Counted from the first letter of the stretch, positions 39,001-48,973 are shown. The stretch is DNA of 49,022 nt from Syncephalis fuscata (GCA_025786725.1 JAHLTZ010000074.1:1-49022), one strand, 5' to 3'. The notes: generated from the letters alone by a model not told the origin. Translations and numbers: made by a program.

Positions 39001-39415
39001 TATCATATACAACTGTCGATTACTGCTAATAGTACTGATACCATTACTATGCTAACTGGCAAATCAAGCAATATAATAGACAGCAAATATAGCATGGCAC
39101 TCAGTTACACGAGTTGTATTAAATTATTAGCGTATTATAATCGGCTGCATTATATAAATACACGCTGCATCATTTATTTAAACAGAAACACCATTGGTTT
39201 ATTTAATTGAATATGCGTATTAAGCTATTGTATTAATAGTAAGCAACTTGTCAGCAGACTATGATGTGATTGCGTGATTAGATGGCTACAATTGATAACA
39301 TTTGCGCCATTGAAATGGCACTCGTTATATTGAACATGAAACTAGACGGTAGGTGAATCAGTTATCAAATATTTACACTGTACATTTATTATTTATTATG
39401 CATATATCCACAGTT
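36085..39415 (+). repeat. AT-rich dispersed repeat, right arm of the large inverted repeat (copy 3)
   Basis: Reverse complement of 30150-33545 along its whole length, ending at ATGCATATATCCAC near 39404. It runs in the same direction as the diverged copy at 3640-6000. Open frames inside (for example 36973-36740 minus and 38858-39210 plus) mirror those of the left arm and show no protein-family features. Confidence 0.8.
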
Positions 39416-41955
39416 TAGATGGATCATTCCCATTCTATTCCACACTGGCATCTAGTGTATGACATGCTATACACATTTTTTATTATATGGTATAATGCAC
39501 CTTATTCATCCGATGTATTGATACATATGCACTGCAGCTTTAACAGCGTTGTTTATGCTTTTCATTGTATATGTATTTATCATGTACCGTTATATGCTCG
39601 CATGACATTGCATATACAATCTGGGTTTATTTCAACGGTATTAACAGCATCCAGTTTGTTTTGCTTATTTACGCATTTGCTTATGTATATATGCTGTATA
39701 ACGGTGACGCCGCTAACCACACGCCTTTATTGTAAATCTATCTGGATACATAACATTGTACCATGTAATGACCTTGCTTTAGCTTTATTGGTTATAAAAC
39801 TGGACTTACTTGGCTTTTCTATTTGTTTATTTTTTATAATGCACTGTAGTGGTTATTGGCGCTTTATACGTAGATTCATTTTATTGTATGTTGTTTTACC
39901 TATAATGACTGCCGACACTATGCTCATTGACGCAACTCGCCTGCTTATCCGTTGTATTGTGTTGTATTTTGCTTAACTAGCTTCAATCTATGTTTTGTAT
40001 TGTTACTGCATTTCTTTCTCGTATTATATTTTGTATTATAGTACTGCTTGTATAGCTGGATGTATGCTTGTTAGTATTGCTACGTATGGCTTTATACATA
40101 TTTGCATAGCTGTTTATTTGTATGTATAAGTGGCTTTATACTTGAGGTTAGATGGTATTGGTATATTAGTCTGTGCAGTTGTACATTCGTATAGTTAATT
40201 GCAGTGTAGCATATAATGCCGTGTAATTAGTTGTATGGCTGTATATCCACATAACTGTCTAGCTGGTAGTATATCTGTACAATTGGCGATATAGCTGTGT
40301 AATTGTGTGTTAGCCTGCTTGGCTGCACATAGTTAGTATATTGGCCAAAGTAGCTATACAGACCTATAAGCATGGTTGTATGTTATATAGTGACCAATGC
40401 TCTATACTTTTATTTATGTTTTTTAACGCTGTATGTTTTACCATTTTGATAGTTGGTTGGTTTTGCTTTATGCATAACAGCAGTTTAGTTTGTTTTGGCT
40501 TTATTAGCAATACAGCTTGACCTGTTCTGCTTATCTGCACATTTGTTATACATATGTGCTGAATAACTTCAATATAAGCTATTATCACTTTGCATAGCAT
40601 ATTCGTTTAGTTTTATACTGTTTTAGTATTTAATAATTACGCAATATTTATTGCTATTGTTTTTAATACTAGATCTGGTATTAATATATGTCTGTTTATT
40701 TTGTTTTAAATAGTTACACATCCACTCGTGTGTGTATATGCGCAATATGTCCAACATAATCAATATTCACTTCACATTGCCTGTTCGTTTAATTCAGTCA
40801 TATTTTATTGTCTACTAAGTACGTGCTGTCTGAGACTGCAATTCCTTTGTTCTCAACTTATTAATTACAAATCTCAGCTTATTTCGCTTCATTATTTATT
40901 AGGCTATATGCACTGTGTAAATGCGCCACCGCCATTTATATACTTCACCTGTATGTTCGTCATATTGTATATTGTGTTATTACATAGTAAACACGCTTTA
41001 TTTGAACTATGCTTATTTAAAGCTTACTTTATTGGTTATGGCTTTGGCAGACCCTGCTTAGTCTGCTTATTGACTCATATACAATGCAGCTTCTACTTTA
41101 CTGTGCATACAAATGATTTTGATTGTCTGGTTTATTGTATATCATTTTGTTACTAGCAAACACGCATTATTAATTGCAGCTGTTCACTTGTCAGTAGCTT
41201 TATTTGCCGTCAATTCGTCAACTGCCACTCATTTCTATGTTTTTATTCGACATACTAAGTATAGCATTTACTTTATACTGCCAAACACGTGCAATTGGCA
41301 GCCTGCTATGCTATGTTGGCTGTATATTTTGTTGTAATAGACAAAAGTATTTGTTAATCAACTTAAATGTATTACTGTGTCATTGATATATTTGCAGTAA
41401 TGCTCTGCTGTGTGCTTGCATATATACTTGTAACACACAAGCATGTCCTGGCCTACTGTATATCGCATGGCTATTTATTGTCTTACAGATGCGATGTAGT
41501 ATACACACCATAGCAAGTACGCTTAGTATATGCTGCCGTTATTTATGCGATTGCAGTAATTACTGTTATTCAACGCACTATCCATTGCTACATAGCTTGT
41601 TGTTTATCACTAAAGTTTATTTCTACTGTGCAATCAAATCCATTTGCGTTTATAGACTTCTGGCCGTGCAGCAAACTATATCGTGTTATTACATACACCA
41701 CAGTCTATTGTATAAATATGCCATTACTATTGTTATACTATTTTATATACATTCTGCCTATTTACAGCCATTGTGTTGCTTTTACCATCTGTGTTGCCAA
41801 AGCGTACGTTTATACACTATGATAGCAAATAAACAACCGATTTGCTATAAGCATTAAATGTACACGATGTAGCCCAATATGCATGTTAAATACGATTAAC
41901 AGTTACAGCCTGAGTTACAACTTAATGGTAGTGTATACAACACAGTTAATTAACA
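39416..41955 (+). other. Pyrimidine-biased unique stretch with hydrophobic open frames
   Basis: 2.5 kb between two inverted repeat copies, without a match elsewhere in the window. The plus strand is strongly T-rich, so its plus-strand open frames (39419-39976, 185 codons; 40728-41156, 142 codons; 41489-41857, 122 codons) translate to hydrophobic proteins rich in I, L, C, Y and F. The first two share a CSFNSV segment, suggesting an old internal duplication at DNA level. No splice-site pattern, signal peptide logic or known family was found. I treat these as composition-driven and do not call a gene, though an unrecognised membrane protein cannot be excluded. Confidence 0.4.
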
Positions 41956-44060
41956 ACGTGACATAAAGTACGCGGCAATACTACCATATGTCTATTAGTC
42001 CAACATCACTGGCGTGGTTACTAGCTGTGCTTAACAGTAGCATATTAATACGCAGCAATGTCTATTCGGCGCATCATATTGTCAATTATACAGTTTCAGC
42101 GTTGGTTCATGTAGCCATGACTGATCGTTAATAACTGCTGTCAATTTGCCAGCTATATCATTCGGCAAACATAATTGCCAATGCACTATTAACTGATATA
42201 TGTATTAACTATTTATATTACTTATAAGCACCGTGTGTGAACAATAGCACACTAGTACGTATTAATAGACTTCCGACCGCATACGCTATGAATGGTGCGT
42301 ATCAAACATAGCTAATATCATTGGGATCTGTGTGCTTACGTAGTATGGCTACTGACTACTATACAGCTACCGACGGCCACCAATGATGGCATTGATCGTA
42401 TTAGTAGCCGTCGATATATTGTACAATTGGTAGCATTTGTGATTACGTGCCATGCCGCAATCGTATACGATAGCGTAGTTGAATATACCGATAACGGTCT
42501 AGTAGTATCTAATCAGTTGCGCTAATATCATACGCAACTGTATACTATATAGTTACTGGTGACTAGAAATGCATAGCGTGTTAGCATACACATGGTAGGC
42601 AACAGGACATGCCATTATCATTGTATCAAATAGGTTATTAACCAGCTGGCAATCAGTGTAATATGTGTTTATACAGCTGCTGGCTTGTCAGATGTCGCTG
42701 ATGGCCGCACTATGCCATTAGACTGTTGATACACTTGAACAACACATATGATGCCATCTGTACTAATAGTCATCCATATTTGTATTGACATCCATGCTGC
42801 AGTAATTGCTAGCAGCAATATATTAATTATTTTACATATATTGCAGGTAGATATAGTGGCAGCTTGTATGTCACCAATGCGCTGTTTACAATGCAGTAAT
42901 GCAGCGACTGCTACATAGTAATACAATGACCATGGCATGCAAAACACATGCTGACATGTACCAGCTATATTTCGTGTAGCATACACGGCGACAATACAAA
43001 TACTAGCATTGGCAACTATATCGATATGCTTTAATCTATTGAGGCTGTATATACTGGCTATTGACATTCAATAGTACAGTATTACCAGTTGACATACTAC
43101 AAACAATATGCAGCTATTGATACATTATATAATAGTACATTGCTGTGTAGCAAGCATAGCCGCCATTGTGCCAGTTTTTATAATTGAGTTGCACATACTT
43201 ATGGTTTATTTACATATACAAATAACCATACGCTGCAATAATCACCCAGTATTACAACCGTTTACTGACATAGCGTATACATGTAACTGTAGCAGTTACA
43301 CTGACCACATCGCATATACTACTGATATTAACAGCAGTAGCCATGATAGTAATTGATATGTATTTTACAATGCTGCATTAATTGCAATGCCGAATTGTAA
43401 GCATTATCGTTTATAGTATGGCGATTGGCGCTGCTAATTTACGTACTATGCACTACCAACATGCATACGTTAGTGGCTGTTTTATGCAACTAACTTATCA
43501 TGCTACAAAGCAGTTGGCAACATAGCAGCTGTTACCCATAATGATTGTATATTTGATTTACTATCGTTTGTGTATTACACGACATGCTATGCACGGAATG
43601 CGTTGTATTAATGTGTTTGCTAATATATAGACAATCATTAACCAGTTTATACATAATTGCTGAAGCTGGTGTTACAGCGTTCGCAATATATCACTACGTA
43701 TTCACCATGTCGTTAAAGCTGCAGGCCGTTGTGCAATGCTATTCATACTGGCACACCACGTATAAGTAACGTATTGCATTGACCAACAACAGCACTGGCA
43801 CACCAACTGCCAATTGACGTGCCATGATCACGACTGGCCATTGATGTTAGTGTCAGTTATGTTACTAGACATTAGCATGCCATACACGGTCGATGTATCA
43901 ACACAACATGTATAGATGCAGCACTAACAAGCAGTATGGCTGATTAATATACAGCAATATATACCCGCTGATGAACATGCAAGTGTACACACAATATTAA
44001 CGGTTGACACAGCTGCTATGATCATGCAATAGCTAACAGTACCATTATAGGCAAATGGGA
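41956..44060 (-). repeat. AT-rich dispersed repeat, copy 4 with internal deletion
   Basis: Same orientation as 30150-33545. It starts at the segment equivalent to about 30680 (TCTATTAGTCCAACATCAC) and follows it to about 42094. It then jumps to the equivalent of about 31260, so roughly 460 bp are missing, and continues to the equivalent of 33545. The segment with ATATTGCAGGTAGATATAGT (42837) is shared almost unchanged with 32300. Confidence 0.75.
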
Positions 44061-44485
44061 GTAGTGATCATTAATAATTAATTAGCAAACTAGTTGTTAG
44101 ACACAGCATTATTAGTTAATTAACTAATCATAAGCAAAATCATTATTAACTAATTGACGAGTATTAAATAGCAGCCATTATTAACTAATTAATTATTAAA
44201 CAACAGCCATTATTAGCTAATTGATTAACTGTTAAACAACAATCGCTATTAACTTAATTAACTAAACTAATTAACTGATCATTAACTAACTAGTTGATTG
44301 ACTAATATTAGCTGGCTATTACTATTGCTTTGACTAATTAACTAATTGACAAGTATTAAACACCAAGCATTATTAACTAACTAACTTAAACATCAATCAT
44401 TATTTATTAATTAACTAGCTATTAACTACTATCAAATAAATTATTATTGACTAATTAATTAACTATTATTGCCTGTTGACAAAAC
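44060..44485. repeat. TTAA-rich block, copy 4
   Basis: Short TTAA-word block following repeat copy 4, in the same order as at 33545-34487. It ends where the DIRS-like element begins. Confidence 0.65.
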
Positions 44486-44633
44486 TTTTTATTCTCGAAA
44501 TGTAGGTGATGTTACTAATTGCACTTAAATGGATATTAGGCTACTAGGGCCAAAGAGGAAAGAAAGGTAGAAATAAAGGAGAAAAGTTTCAGAACGTTCC
44601 AAACAACAGGCACCAGGGTCAGTGGCTGGGTGG

Positions 44634-44765
44634 GTGGAGGGACGAAGCAACTTAAAATAAAGGAGAAAAGTAGTGGAATCCGATGAATTGGATTCCTCGG
44701 CTTCCTTTATAGTTGTTTTGTCCCGACAATAAAGCGCTATTTAAAATTTTTAAATAGCCGCATTA
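44634..44765 (-). repeat. DIRS element terminal direct repeat A2
   Basis: 132 bp identical to 48842-48973. Its first bases contain the YR stop codon (TAA, 44765-44763). Contains the hairpin GCTATTTAAA...TTTAAATAGC at 44736-44758 and the smaller inverted pair GGAATCC...GGATTCC. The words AAATAAAGGAGAAAAGT are repeated just outside at about 44571. Confidence 0.85.
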
Positions 44766-47657
44766 TTGCCTTATGTCTGGAGTAGACTGTTGCATGAAAT
44801 CAAACAGGGCAAAGTCGAAAGGTTGGGCTACATACTCCATTCGTATGTACCTTTGCATTGACGTCAAACTCGACCATATGCCTTGATACATTATCTTCGC
44901 GCTGCTGATACCAATGCTGTGGGTGGCGGACGCAAACGTGCGTCGTACGCTATGCGATGTTAATGTCTTAACCACCGCTGCTGGGGCACCCGCAGTCTTC
45001 ATTACCCGTTGTAATACTTGCGTGACGGTATAATGGCTCTGAAATATAGCCTTTTCAGTAAAAGGCGGGCTCCATATTGTTTCTGTATTACTACTAATAA
45101 ATTGTGTTGATTCCAAATAACGTCTGATGAGTGGTCCAACTATTGTGCGTGTTAAATCGATTGCAAGAATACGTCCTGCCTCATGCTTATGTCGTTTCGC
45201 GCCGTTAATTGTGATGGTAAGCATTGTATTCGTTACTTGTAAATCGGTCTTTTCTATCTTGAGTAGAGAAGAGGCACGCAGGCCGCATAACACGCCTATC
45301 AGAATGATGTTTAAGTCGCGTAATGCCACCTCGTCGGTCAACAAGCCATCATTCGATACGTAAGGAGCCAACCAGGAGGAAGGAAAAAATGAATTACTTT
45401 TTGATACGGTTGGATTTTCAGCAAAAGTCCAAGCTGCGTACCCTTTGGATAATTGTGTGAGTAGTGTTGATTCAACTTCAGGGAAGCCGAGGTGATTATT
45501 AATTGATCGTAACGCCGACATCCGTGCTTGTATAGTTGCAGGTGCCAACGCGCGTAAACTGGATGCGGCCATATAAACGGCCATCGCACCAATTTTTAGT
45601 GGAAAAGGGTGTTGCCCATACTCACGACAGAAACGCGCGTAACTGGAAACGTGGGAGCTATAAGTATTCCACGACGCTTCCGTATATTGTTTGTCGAGTA
45701 ATTGGAACAAACGCTGTTGTTGTTCTGGATCTAAATTGACGGGCAACTGTAGTTGCTCCGCCCAGGCGCGTGATAGCTGCGTGCGCAAATACGAGCTCCG
45801 TCCATGCGCGCCACCAAGATCTTCCAACTCGGATTGATCGCCGGTTCTGGAATGACGTCCGACCTTGTCATTACATTCGCCCAAACCCGAACGGAATCTA
45901 CTGGCAACACGGCGGTTGTTATCAACTGCACGAGAGGCCACCACGGCTGGCTGGTCCAACGAGGCAAGATGACGGTAGCTTGCGCGCGATCTCGTATTAA
46001 CTTGGTTAAGATTACGCCCATAAGGCCGAAAGGGGGATTGATAAAATTGTTTTCTCCCCGCCACGTAACCGACAGGGCATCTACCCCCTCGCACCCATCG
46101 TCTGCGTTGAGTGAATTGTAACGCGGTAGCAATGCGTTCCAGCCCGCCGCGAAACGATCTATGGTATGAGGGCCGAATGCTTCTTCTATCTCTTGGAACA
46201 TAGGTGCCGGTAGTTGCCAATCGGACTTTTGGACGATTCGCGACAGGAAATCCGCCGCCACGTTGTATCGACCGGGTAAGTACTTGATTAGCCCCATCAA
46301 ATGTATTTCTTCTTGCTGACAGAGATTCCAAACCCGACGAACGATCGCGTGCAAAGAAGCGCTGGACGAGGCGAAAGCATTGAGCGCGCCGAGAGAAGCT
46401 TGGGCGTCCATCATGGCCTGCACCACCGATTGACGAATGATCGTCTGGAAGTTTTTTACTGCGTATAGCAATCCCAACGCCTCTCTGTGCACTATGTGCA
46501 ACTCTTTCTCTTCCGCCCCCCACTGTCCGTAAGCCAATCTCTCTTCTCCTTGCCCGTCCACGATTGTTGCCCCCCATCCCTCGTCTGATGCATCCGTAGT
46601 AATAACGTAGTCGGGCGGACGCTGAATGATCGACGCGGCAGGCTGATTGCTCACGATTTTCAAAATTCGCCTCATCTCTCTGACGCTTGCATTGCTGACC
46701 TTGATCCGGGCTTGCCAATCCCCTCTCTTTTTCAGATCGTTGTATAATGCTCTTAGGTGCAACATTATATACGGGATTGCATGCCTCGCCGCGATCACCA
46801 CCCCCGTCACTTGCGCCACCTCCCGCGCCACCACCATCCTGGCTTTCTTCGCGCACATCTTTAAAACTCCTAGCAAGGTAAGCTTTATTTTCTCCCGATA
46901 TGAATCTGTCAGTTGAAATTCCATTGCGCGCAGATCTATACGGTAACCAAGATGATCTATTACCTGAGTCGGCTCCCACACACATTTCGTCGGATGTGGC
47001 TGTAATCCTAAACTTCTTAACAGCAATTGCGTCTTGAGCGGCCATTCCTGAGCCATTTGCACGTGATTGAGCAGAATCAGAAAGTCGTCTAGGTACGCCA
47101 GACAACGCAATCCTTGCTCGCGCAAATATTGCACCATGGGCCGCATTGTCTTGACGAAGAAATACGGGGACAGACTCCACCCGAACGGGAGGGATTGGTA
47201 CTGGTAATACCGACCTAGTATTTCCGTTTGAAAATACTTTTGCTGATTGGGACGTAGGCCCACCGCCAGATAACCATCCTTCAGATCGAAGGCTATGGCG
47301 CGGTCTTCCGGTTGAGCCAAGTACTTGAGCACTCTTAAGTCTTCGTAACGCATCGGCGATTCTGAACAGTGTTGGTTTAGATGTCGCAGGTCGATTATTA
47401 GGCGGTATCCCTGCGGCTTGCGAGGGATGATAAACGACGGCGACACGTGAATGGCTTGGCTGGCCGGGATTTCGATTATGGCACCGGCCTGCAATAATCG
47501 ATGAACTTCCTGCTGTAAGAACAGGACCTCCGCAGGATCGCGGGTCTGGTAGGATCGATAGCGGAACGGAGCAGGAGGCCCTTGCGCGCCCCATGGTACC
47601 GCTACGCCATGCCGGATCCACTTCATCACTCTTCGACTTGCCCCTATAGAATGCCAC
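44763..47657 (-). CDS. DIRS-type tyrosine recombinase (C-terminal third of a long open frame)
   Basis: Only the part from about residue 625 (near 45780) onward reads as protein; residues 1-620 overlap the RT gene in another frame and look like a shadow. The C-terminal region has an N-terminal SAM-like helical domain (WNTYSSHVSSYARFC) and a catalytic domain with R794 (GLRASSLL), H902 and R905 (HSVRRTF), W928 and nucleophile Y937 (SMQRYIRM). The W-to-Y spacing of nine residues is the usual one. A basic hairpin segment NGAKRHKH lies between. No good ATG precedes the domain. The frame is -1 relative to RT, whose stop lies at 45731, so expression may be by -1 frameshift, splicing or reinitiation. 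The enzyme would join the circular cDNA to the target. Confidence 0.85.
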   Translation of the reverse strand: MAFYRGKSKSDEVDPAWRSGTMGRARASCSVPLSILPDPRSCGGPVLTAGSSSIIAGRCHNRNPGQPSHSRVAVVYHPSQAAGIPPNNRPATSKPTLFRIADALRRLKSAQVLGSTGRPRHSLRSEGWLSGGGPTSQSAKVFSNGNTRSVLPVPIPPVRVESVPVFLRQDNAAHGAIFARARIALSGVPRRLSDSAQSRANGSGMAAQDAIAVKKFRITATSDEMCVGADSGNRSSWLPYRSARNGISTDRFISGENKAYLARSFKDVREESQDGGGAGGGASDGGGDRGEACNPVYNVAPKSIIQRSEKERGLASPDQGQQCKRQRDEANFENREQSACRVDHSASARLRYYYGCIRRGMGGNNRGRARRREIGLRTVGGGRERVAHSAQRGVGIAIRSKKLPDDHSSIGGAGHDGRPSFSRRAQCFRLVQRFFARDRSSGLESLSARRNTFDGANQVLTRSIQRGGGFPVANRPKVRLATTGTYVPRDRRSIRPSYHRSFRGGLERIATALQFTQRRRWVRGGRCPVGYVAGRKQFYQSPFRPYGRNLNQVNTRSRASYRHLASLDQPAVVASRAVDNNRRVASRFRSGLGECNDKVGRHSRTGDQSELEDLGGAHGRSSYLRTQLSRAWAEQLQLPVNLDPEQQQRLFQLLDKQYTEASWNTYSSHVSSYARFCREYGQHPFPLKIGAMAVYMAASSLRALAPATIQARMSALRSINNHLGFPEVESTLLTQLSKGYAAWTFAENPTVSKSNSFFPSSWLAPYVSNDGLLTDEVALRDLNIILIGVLCGLRASSLLKIEKTDLQVTNTMLTITINGAKRHKHEAGRILAIDLTRTIVGPLIRRYLESTQFISSNTETIWSPPFTEKAIFQSHYTVTQVLQRVMKTAGAPAAVVKTLTSHSVRRTFASATHSIGISSAKIMYQGIWSSLTSMQRYIRMEYVAQPFDFALFDFMQQSTPDIRQ

Positions 47658-47728
47658 CTTTTCCAGGCCGATCTTACACGTAAATGCAGGGGCTGATCGA
47701 CCGGAGGTGGCCGGTAGGATTCAGGCAT
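45731..47728 (-). CDS. DIRS reverse transcriptase-RNase H protein
   Basis: 665 residues from the ATG at 47728; the frame is open 27 codons further upstream. RT motifs: GYRLIIDLRHLNQH (109-120), FDLKDGY with D148, LPFGWSLSPY (180-189) and the YLDD catalytic box at 212-215. RNase H: D379 in TTDASDEGWG, E416 in HREAL, D441 in MMDAQ and D493 in NVAADFLSR. A C-terminal NPPF segment (564-567) followed by a Trp-rich WTSQPWWPL stretch matches the methyltransferase-like domain of DIRS proteins. The ATG overlaps the gag stop (ATGCCTGA, 47728-47721), suggesting termination-reinitiation. Start choice: the upstream codons have no ATG and overlap gag. Confidence 0.9.
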   Translation of the reverse strand: MPESYRPPPVDQPLHLRVRSAWKRWHSIGASRRVMKWIRHGVAVPWGAQGPPAPFRYRSYQTRDPAEVLFLQQEVHRLLQAGAIIEIPASQAIHVSPSFIIPRKPQGYRLIIDLRHLNQHCSESPMRYEDLRVLKYLAQPEDRAIAFDLKDGYLAVGLRPNQQKYFQTEILGRYYQYQSLPFGWSLSPYFFVKTMRPMVQYLREQGLRCLAYLDDFLILLNHVQMAQEWPLKTQLLLRSLGLQPHPTKCVWEPTQVIDHLGYRIDLRAMEFQLTDSYREKIKLTLLGVLKMCAKKARMVVAREVAQVTGVVIAARHAIPYIMLHLRALYNDLKKRGDWQARIKVSNASVREMRRILKIVSNQPAASIIQRPPDYVITTDASDEGWGATIVDGQGEERLAYGQWGAEEKELHIVHREALGLLYAVKNFQTIIRQSVVQAMMDAQASLGALNAFASSSASLHAIVRRVWNLCQQEEIHLMGLIKYLPGRYNVAADFLSRIVQKSDWQLPAPMFQEIEEAFGPHTIDRFAAGWNALLPRYNSLNADDGCEGVDALSVTWRGENNFINPPFGLMGVILTKLIRDRAQATVILPRWTSQPWWPLVQLITTAVLPVDSVRVWANVMTRSDVIPEPAINPSWKILVARMDGARICARSYHAPGRSNYSCPSI

Positions 47729-48749
47729 TTCCGGCCCCGCCCGCCGGACCACCACCGCGCTGTGGCGGGGCGGATTTCTTGGGGTCGGTGGCCGTCGTGC
47801 CTTTACCAAGCTTGGTGGTGGAATGACTTAAACTTTTGAAAGTTTGCGCTGTCTCTGTCTTCCGTTTGGCCCGCAAAATCTCGGATTGGATGTTGCTGGT
47901 GTATCGGGTCATGCCAACCGTATCCATACGCGATTCCACCTGGCGGATGGCCTCATCACTCAATTCAGACCTGGCCCGGACCATTGAATAACGAGTTAAT
48001 ATAGTCCGTTCCAATACTTGCAACACGCAGGCTAACACCGTATACGCGGATGTACCCTCACGCATGTCCACATTCCACAATGACAAGGCTTGGATAGTCT
48101 TTACCAGGTAAAGCACCATGGATAACACAGCACGTCCTTCCCTTTGCCCTTCACCGGTAAGCTTGTTGAAGACGTCGTCTTGAATAGTGTTGAGATTTTG
48201 TGGTTTAGGATCCATGTAATTAACGATGGGAATAAAACCCACGAACGGCATGAATAAATCTTCCGTTTGGGCAAATTCAGAAGGCGATTCGTTAAAACGG
48301 GTTCCTCTAAGCAATAACTCCACGAAATCAGGTGAATTGGGATCCAACTCTTCCGGCAAATCCGTGTATTCAACATCCGTTCGCGCCACCCGGACCCGCG
48401 GATCCTCTCCTTCCGATTCCTCGTCTGGTTCCCTAGGGTCCCCGTCGTTTTGCGTCGAACGACCCGTACCAAGTCGTTTGGTGGCGATGATATGTCGCAT
48501 GCGATTCACGTCCTGCCGAGCAGTGGCGTTATGGCCGGATGCTTCGACCAGTTGATTTGCACCTGCCCTCGGCTCTTCCAACAGATGACCAGGCGTGTCA
48601 GTCTGATCATGGTCTTCAACGGGGCGGTTCGATCCGATCTTCATGGCTTGGGCAAGCTGGGTAACAATGGCAGCCAAATCCTCCTCGTGCAGGCGTACCA
48701 CTGATGACTCAGGTTCCTCTGAACCACTCTGGCTCTGATCTTCAGACAT
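47721..48749 (-). CDS. DIRS element gag-like protein
   Basis: 342 residues. The first 130 are acidic and S/E/D-rich. The middle (about residues 140-285) is helical, with ELDPNSPDFVELLLRGTRF and LYLVKTIQALSLWNVDMREG. The tail is basic and G/P/K-rich, with no CCHC knuckle, as in DIRS gag proteins. It is called by position and by its overlap with the RT start rather than by a diagnostic motif. The ATG at 48749 lies about 90 bp inside repeat A1. Confidence 0.8.
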   Translation of the reverse strand: MSEDQSQSGSEEPESSVVRLHEEDLAAIVTQLAQAMKIGSNRPVEDHDQTDTPGHLLEEPRAGANQLVEASGHNATARQDVNRMRHIIATKRLGTGRSTQNDGDPREPDEESEGEDPRVRVARTDVEYTDLPEELDPNSPDFVELLLRGTRFNESPSEFAQTEDLFMPFVGFIPIVNYMDPKPQNLNTIQDDVFNKLTGEGQREGRAVLSMVLYLVKTIQALSLWNVDMREGTSAYTVLACVLQVLERTILTRYSMVRARSELSDEAIRQVESRMDTVGMTRYTSNIQSEILRAKRKTETAQTFKSLSHSTTKLGKGTTATDPKKSAPPQRGGGPAGGAGNA

Positions 48750-48841
48750 GTTTAAAGATAGTATATCTTATTTGTAAATAACAAGAATAAAAACCTTTGA
48801 CTTTGCTTAATCAAATATGAACGCTTTATTTTGAGTGCTTT
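48750..48841 (-). promoter_or_regulatory. DIRS element leader between A1 and gag
   Basis: About 90 AT-rich bases lie between terminal repeat A1 and the gag start codon, including AAAATAAAGCG. The promoter of a DIRS element is expected in or next to its left terminal repeat, so A1 plus this leader is the likely promoter and 5' UTR. Confidence 0.4.
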
Positions 48842-48973
48842 GTGGAGGGACGAAGCAACTTAAAATAAAGGAGAAAAGTAGTGGAATCCGATGAATTGGA
48901 TTCCTCGGCTTCCTTTATAGTTGTTTTGTCCCGACAATAAAGCGCTATTTAAAATTTTTAAATAGCCGCATTA
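48842..48973 (-). repeat. DIRS element terminal direct repeat A1
   Basis: Identical to 44634-44765 over 132 bp. Its outer border with the flanking TTAA sequence (AATAATCCAG on the minus strand just upstream) gives one clear end of the element. Confidence 0.85.

Larger units (their letters stand above)
44490..48973 (-). mobile_element. DIRS-like tyrosine-recombinase retrotransposon, apparently intact
   Basis: Order on the minus strand: repeat A1 (48973-48842), gag, RT-RNase H, YR, repeat A2 (44765-44634), then a tail to about 44490. It uses a tyrosine recombinase rather than a DDE integrase. The two A copies are identical over 132 bp and in direct orientation, as in the split-direct-repeat (PAT/Ngaro-like) terminus type, but I could not find the matching B1/B2 pair. 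The RT protein carries the NPPF domain seen after RNase H in DIRS proteins. All three frames are open, and the coding part is clearly more GC-rich than its surroundings, which suggests recent insertion. The left boundary is approximate. No target-site duplication was found, as expected for YR elements. Confidence 0.85.

Noticed and set aside
38858-39210. Short open frames in the right arm as genes
   Set aside because: The mirrored sequence in the left arm does not keep them as a consistent frame, and there is no family similarity.
45127-48704. Plus-strand open frames opposite the DIRS genes
   Set aside because: Antisense shadows of the gag, RT and YR coding sequence in GC-richer DNA.
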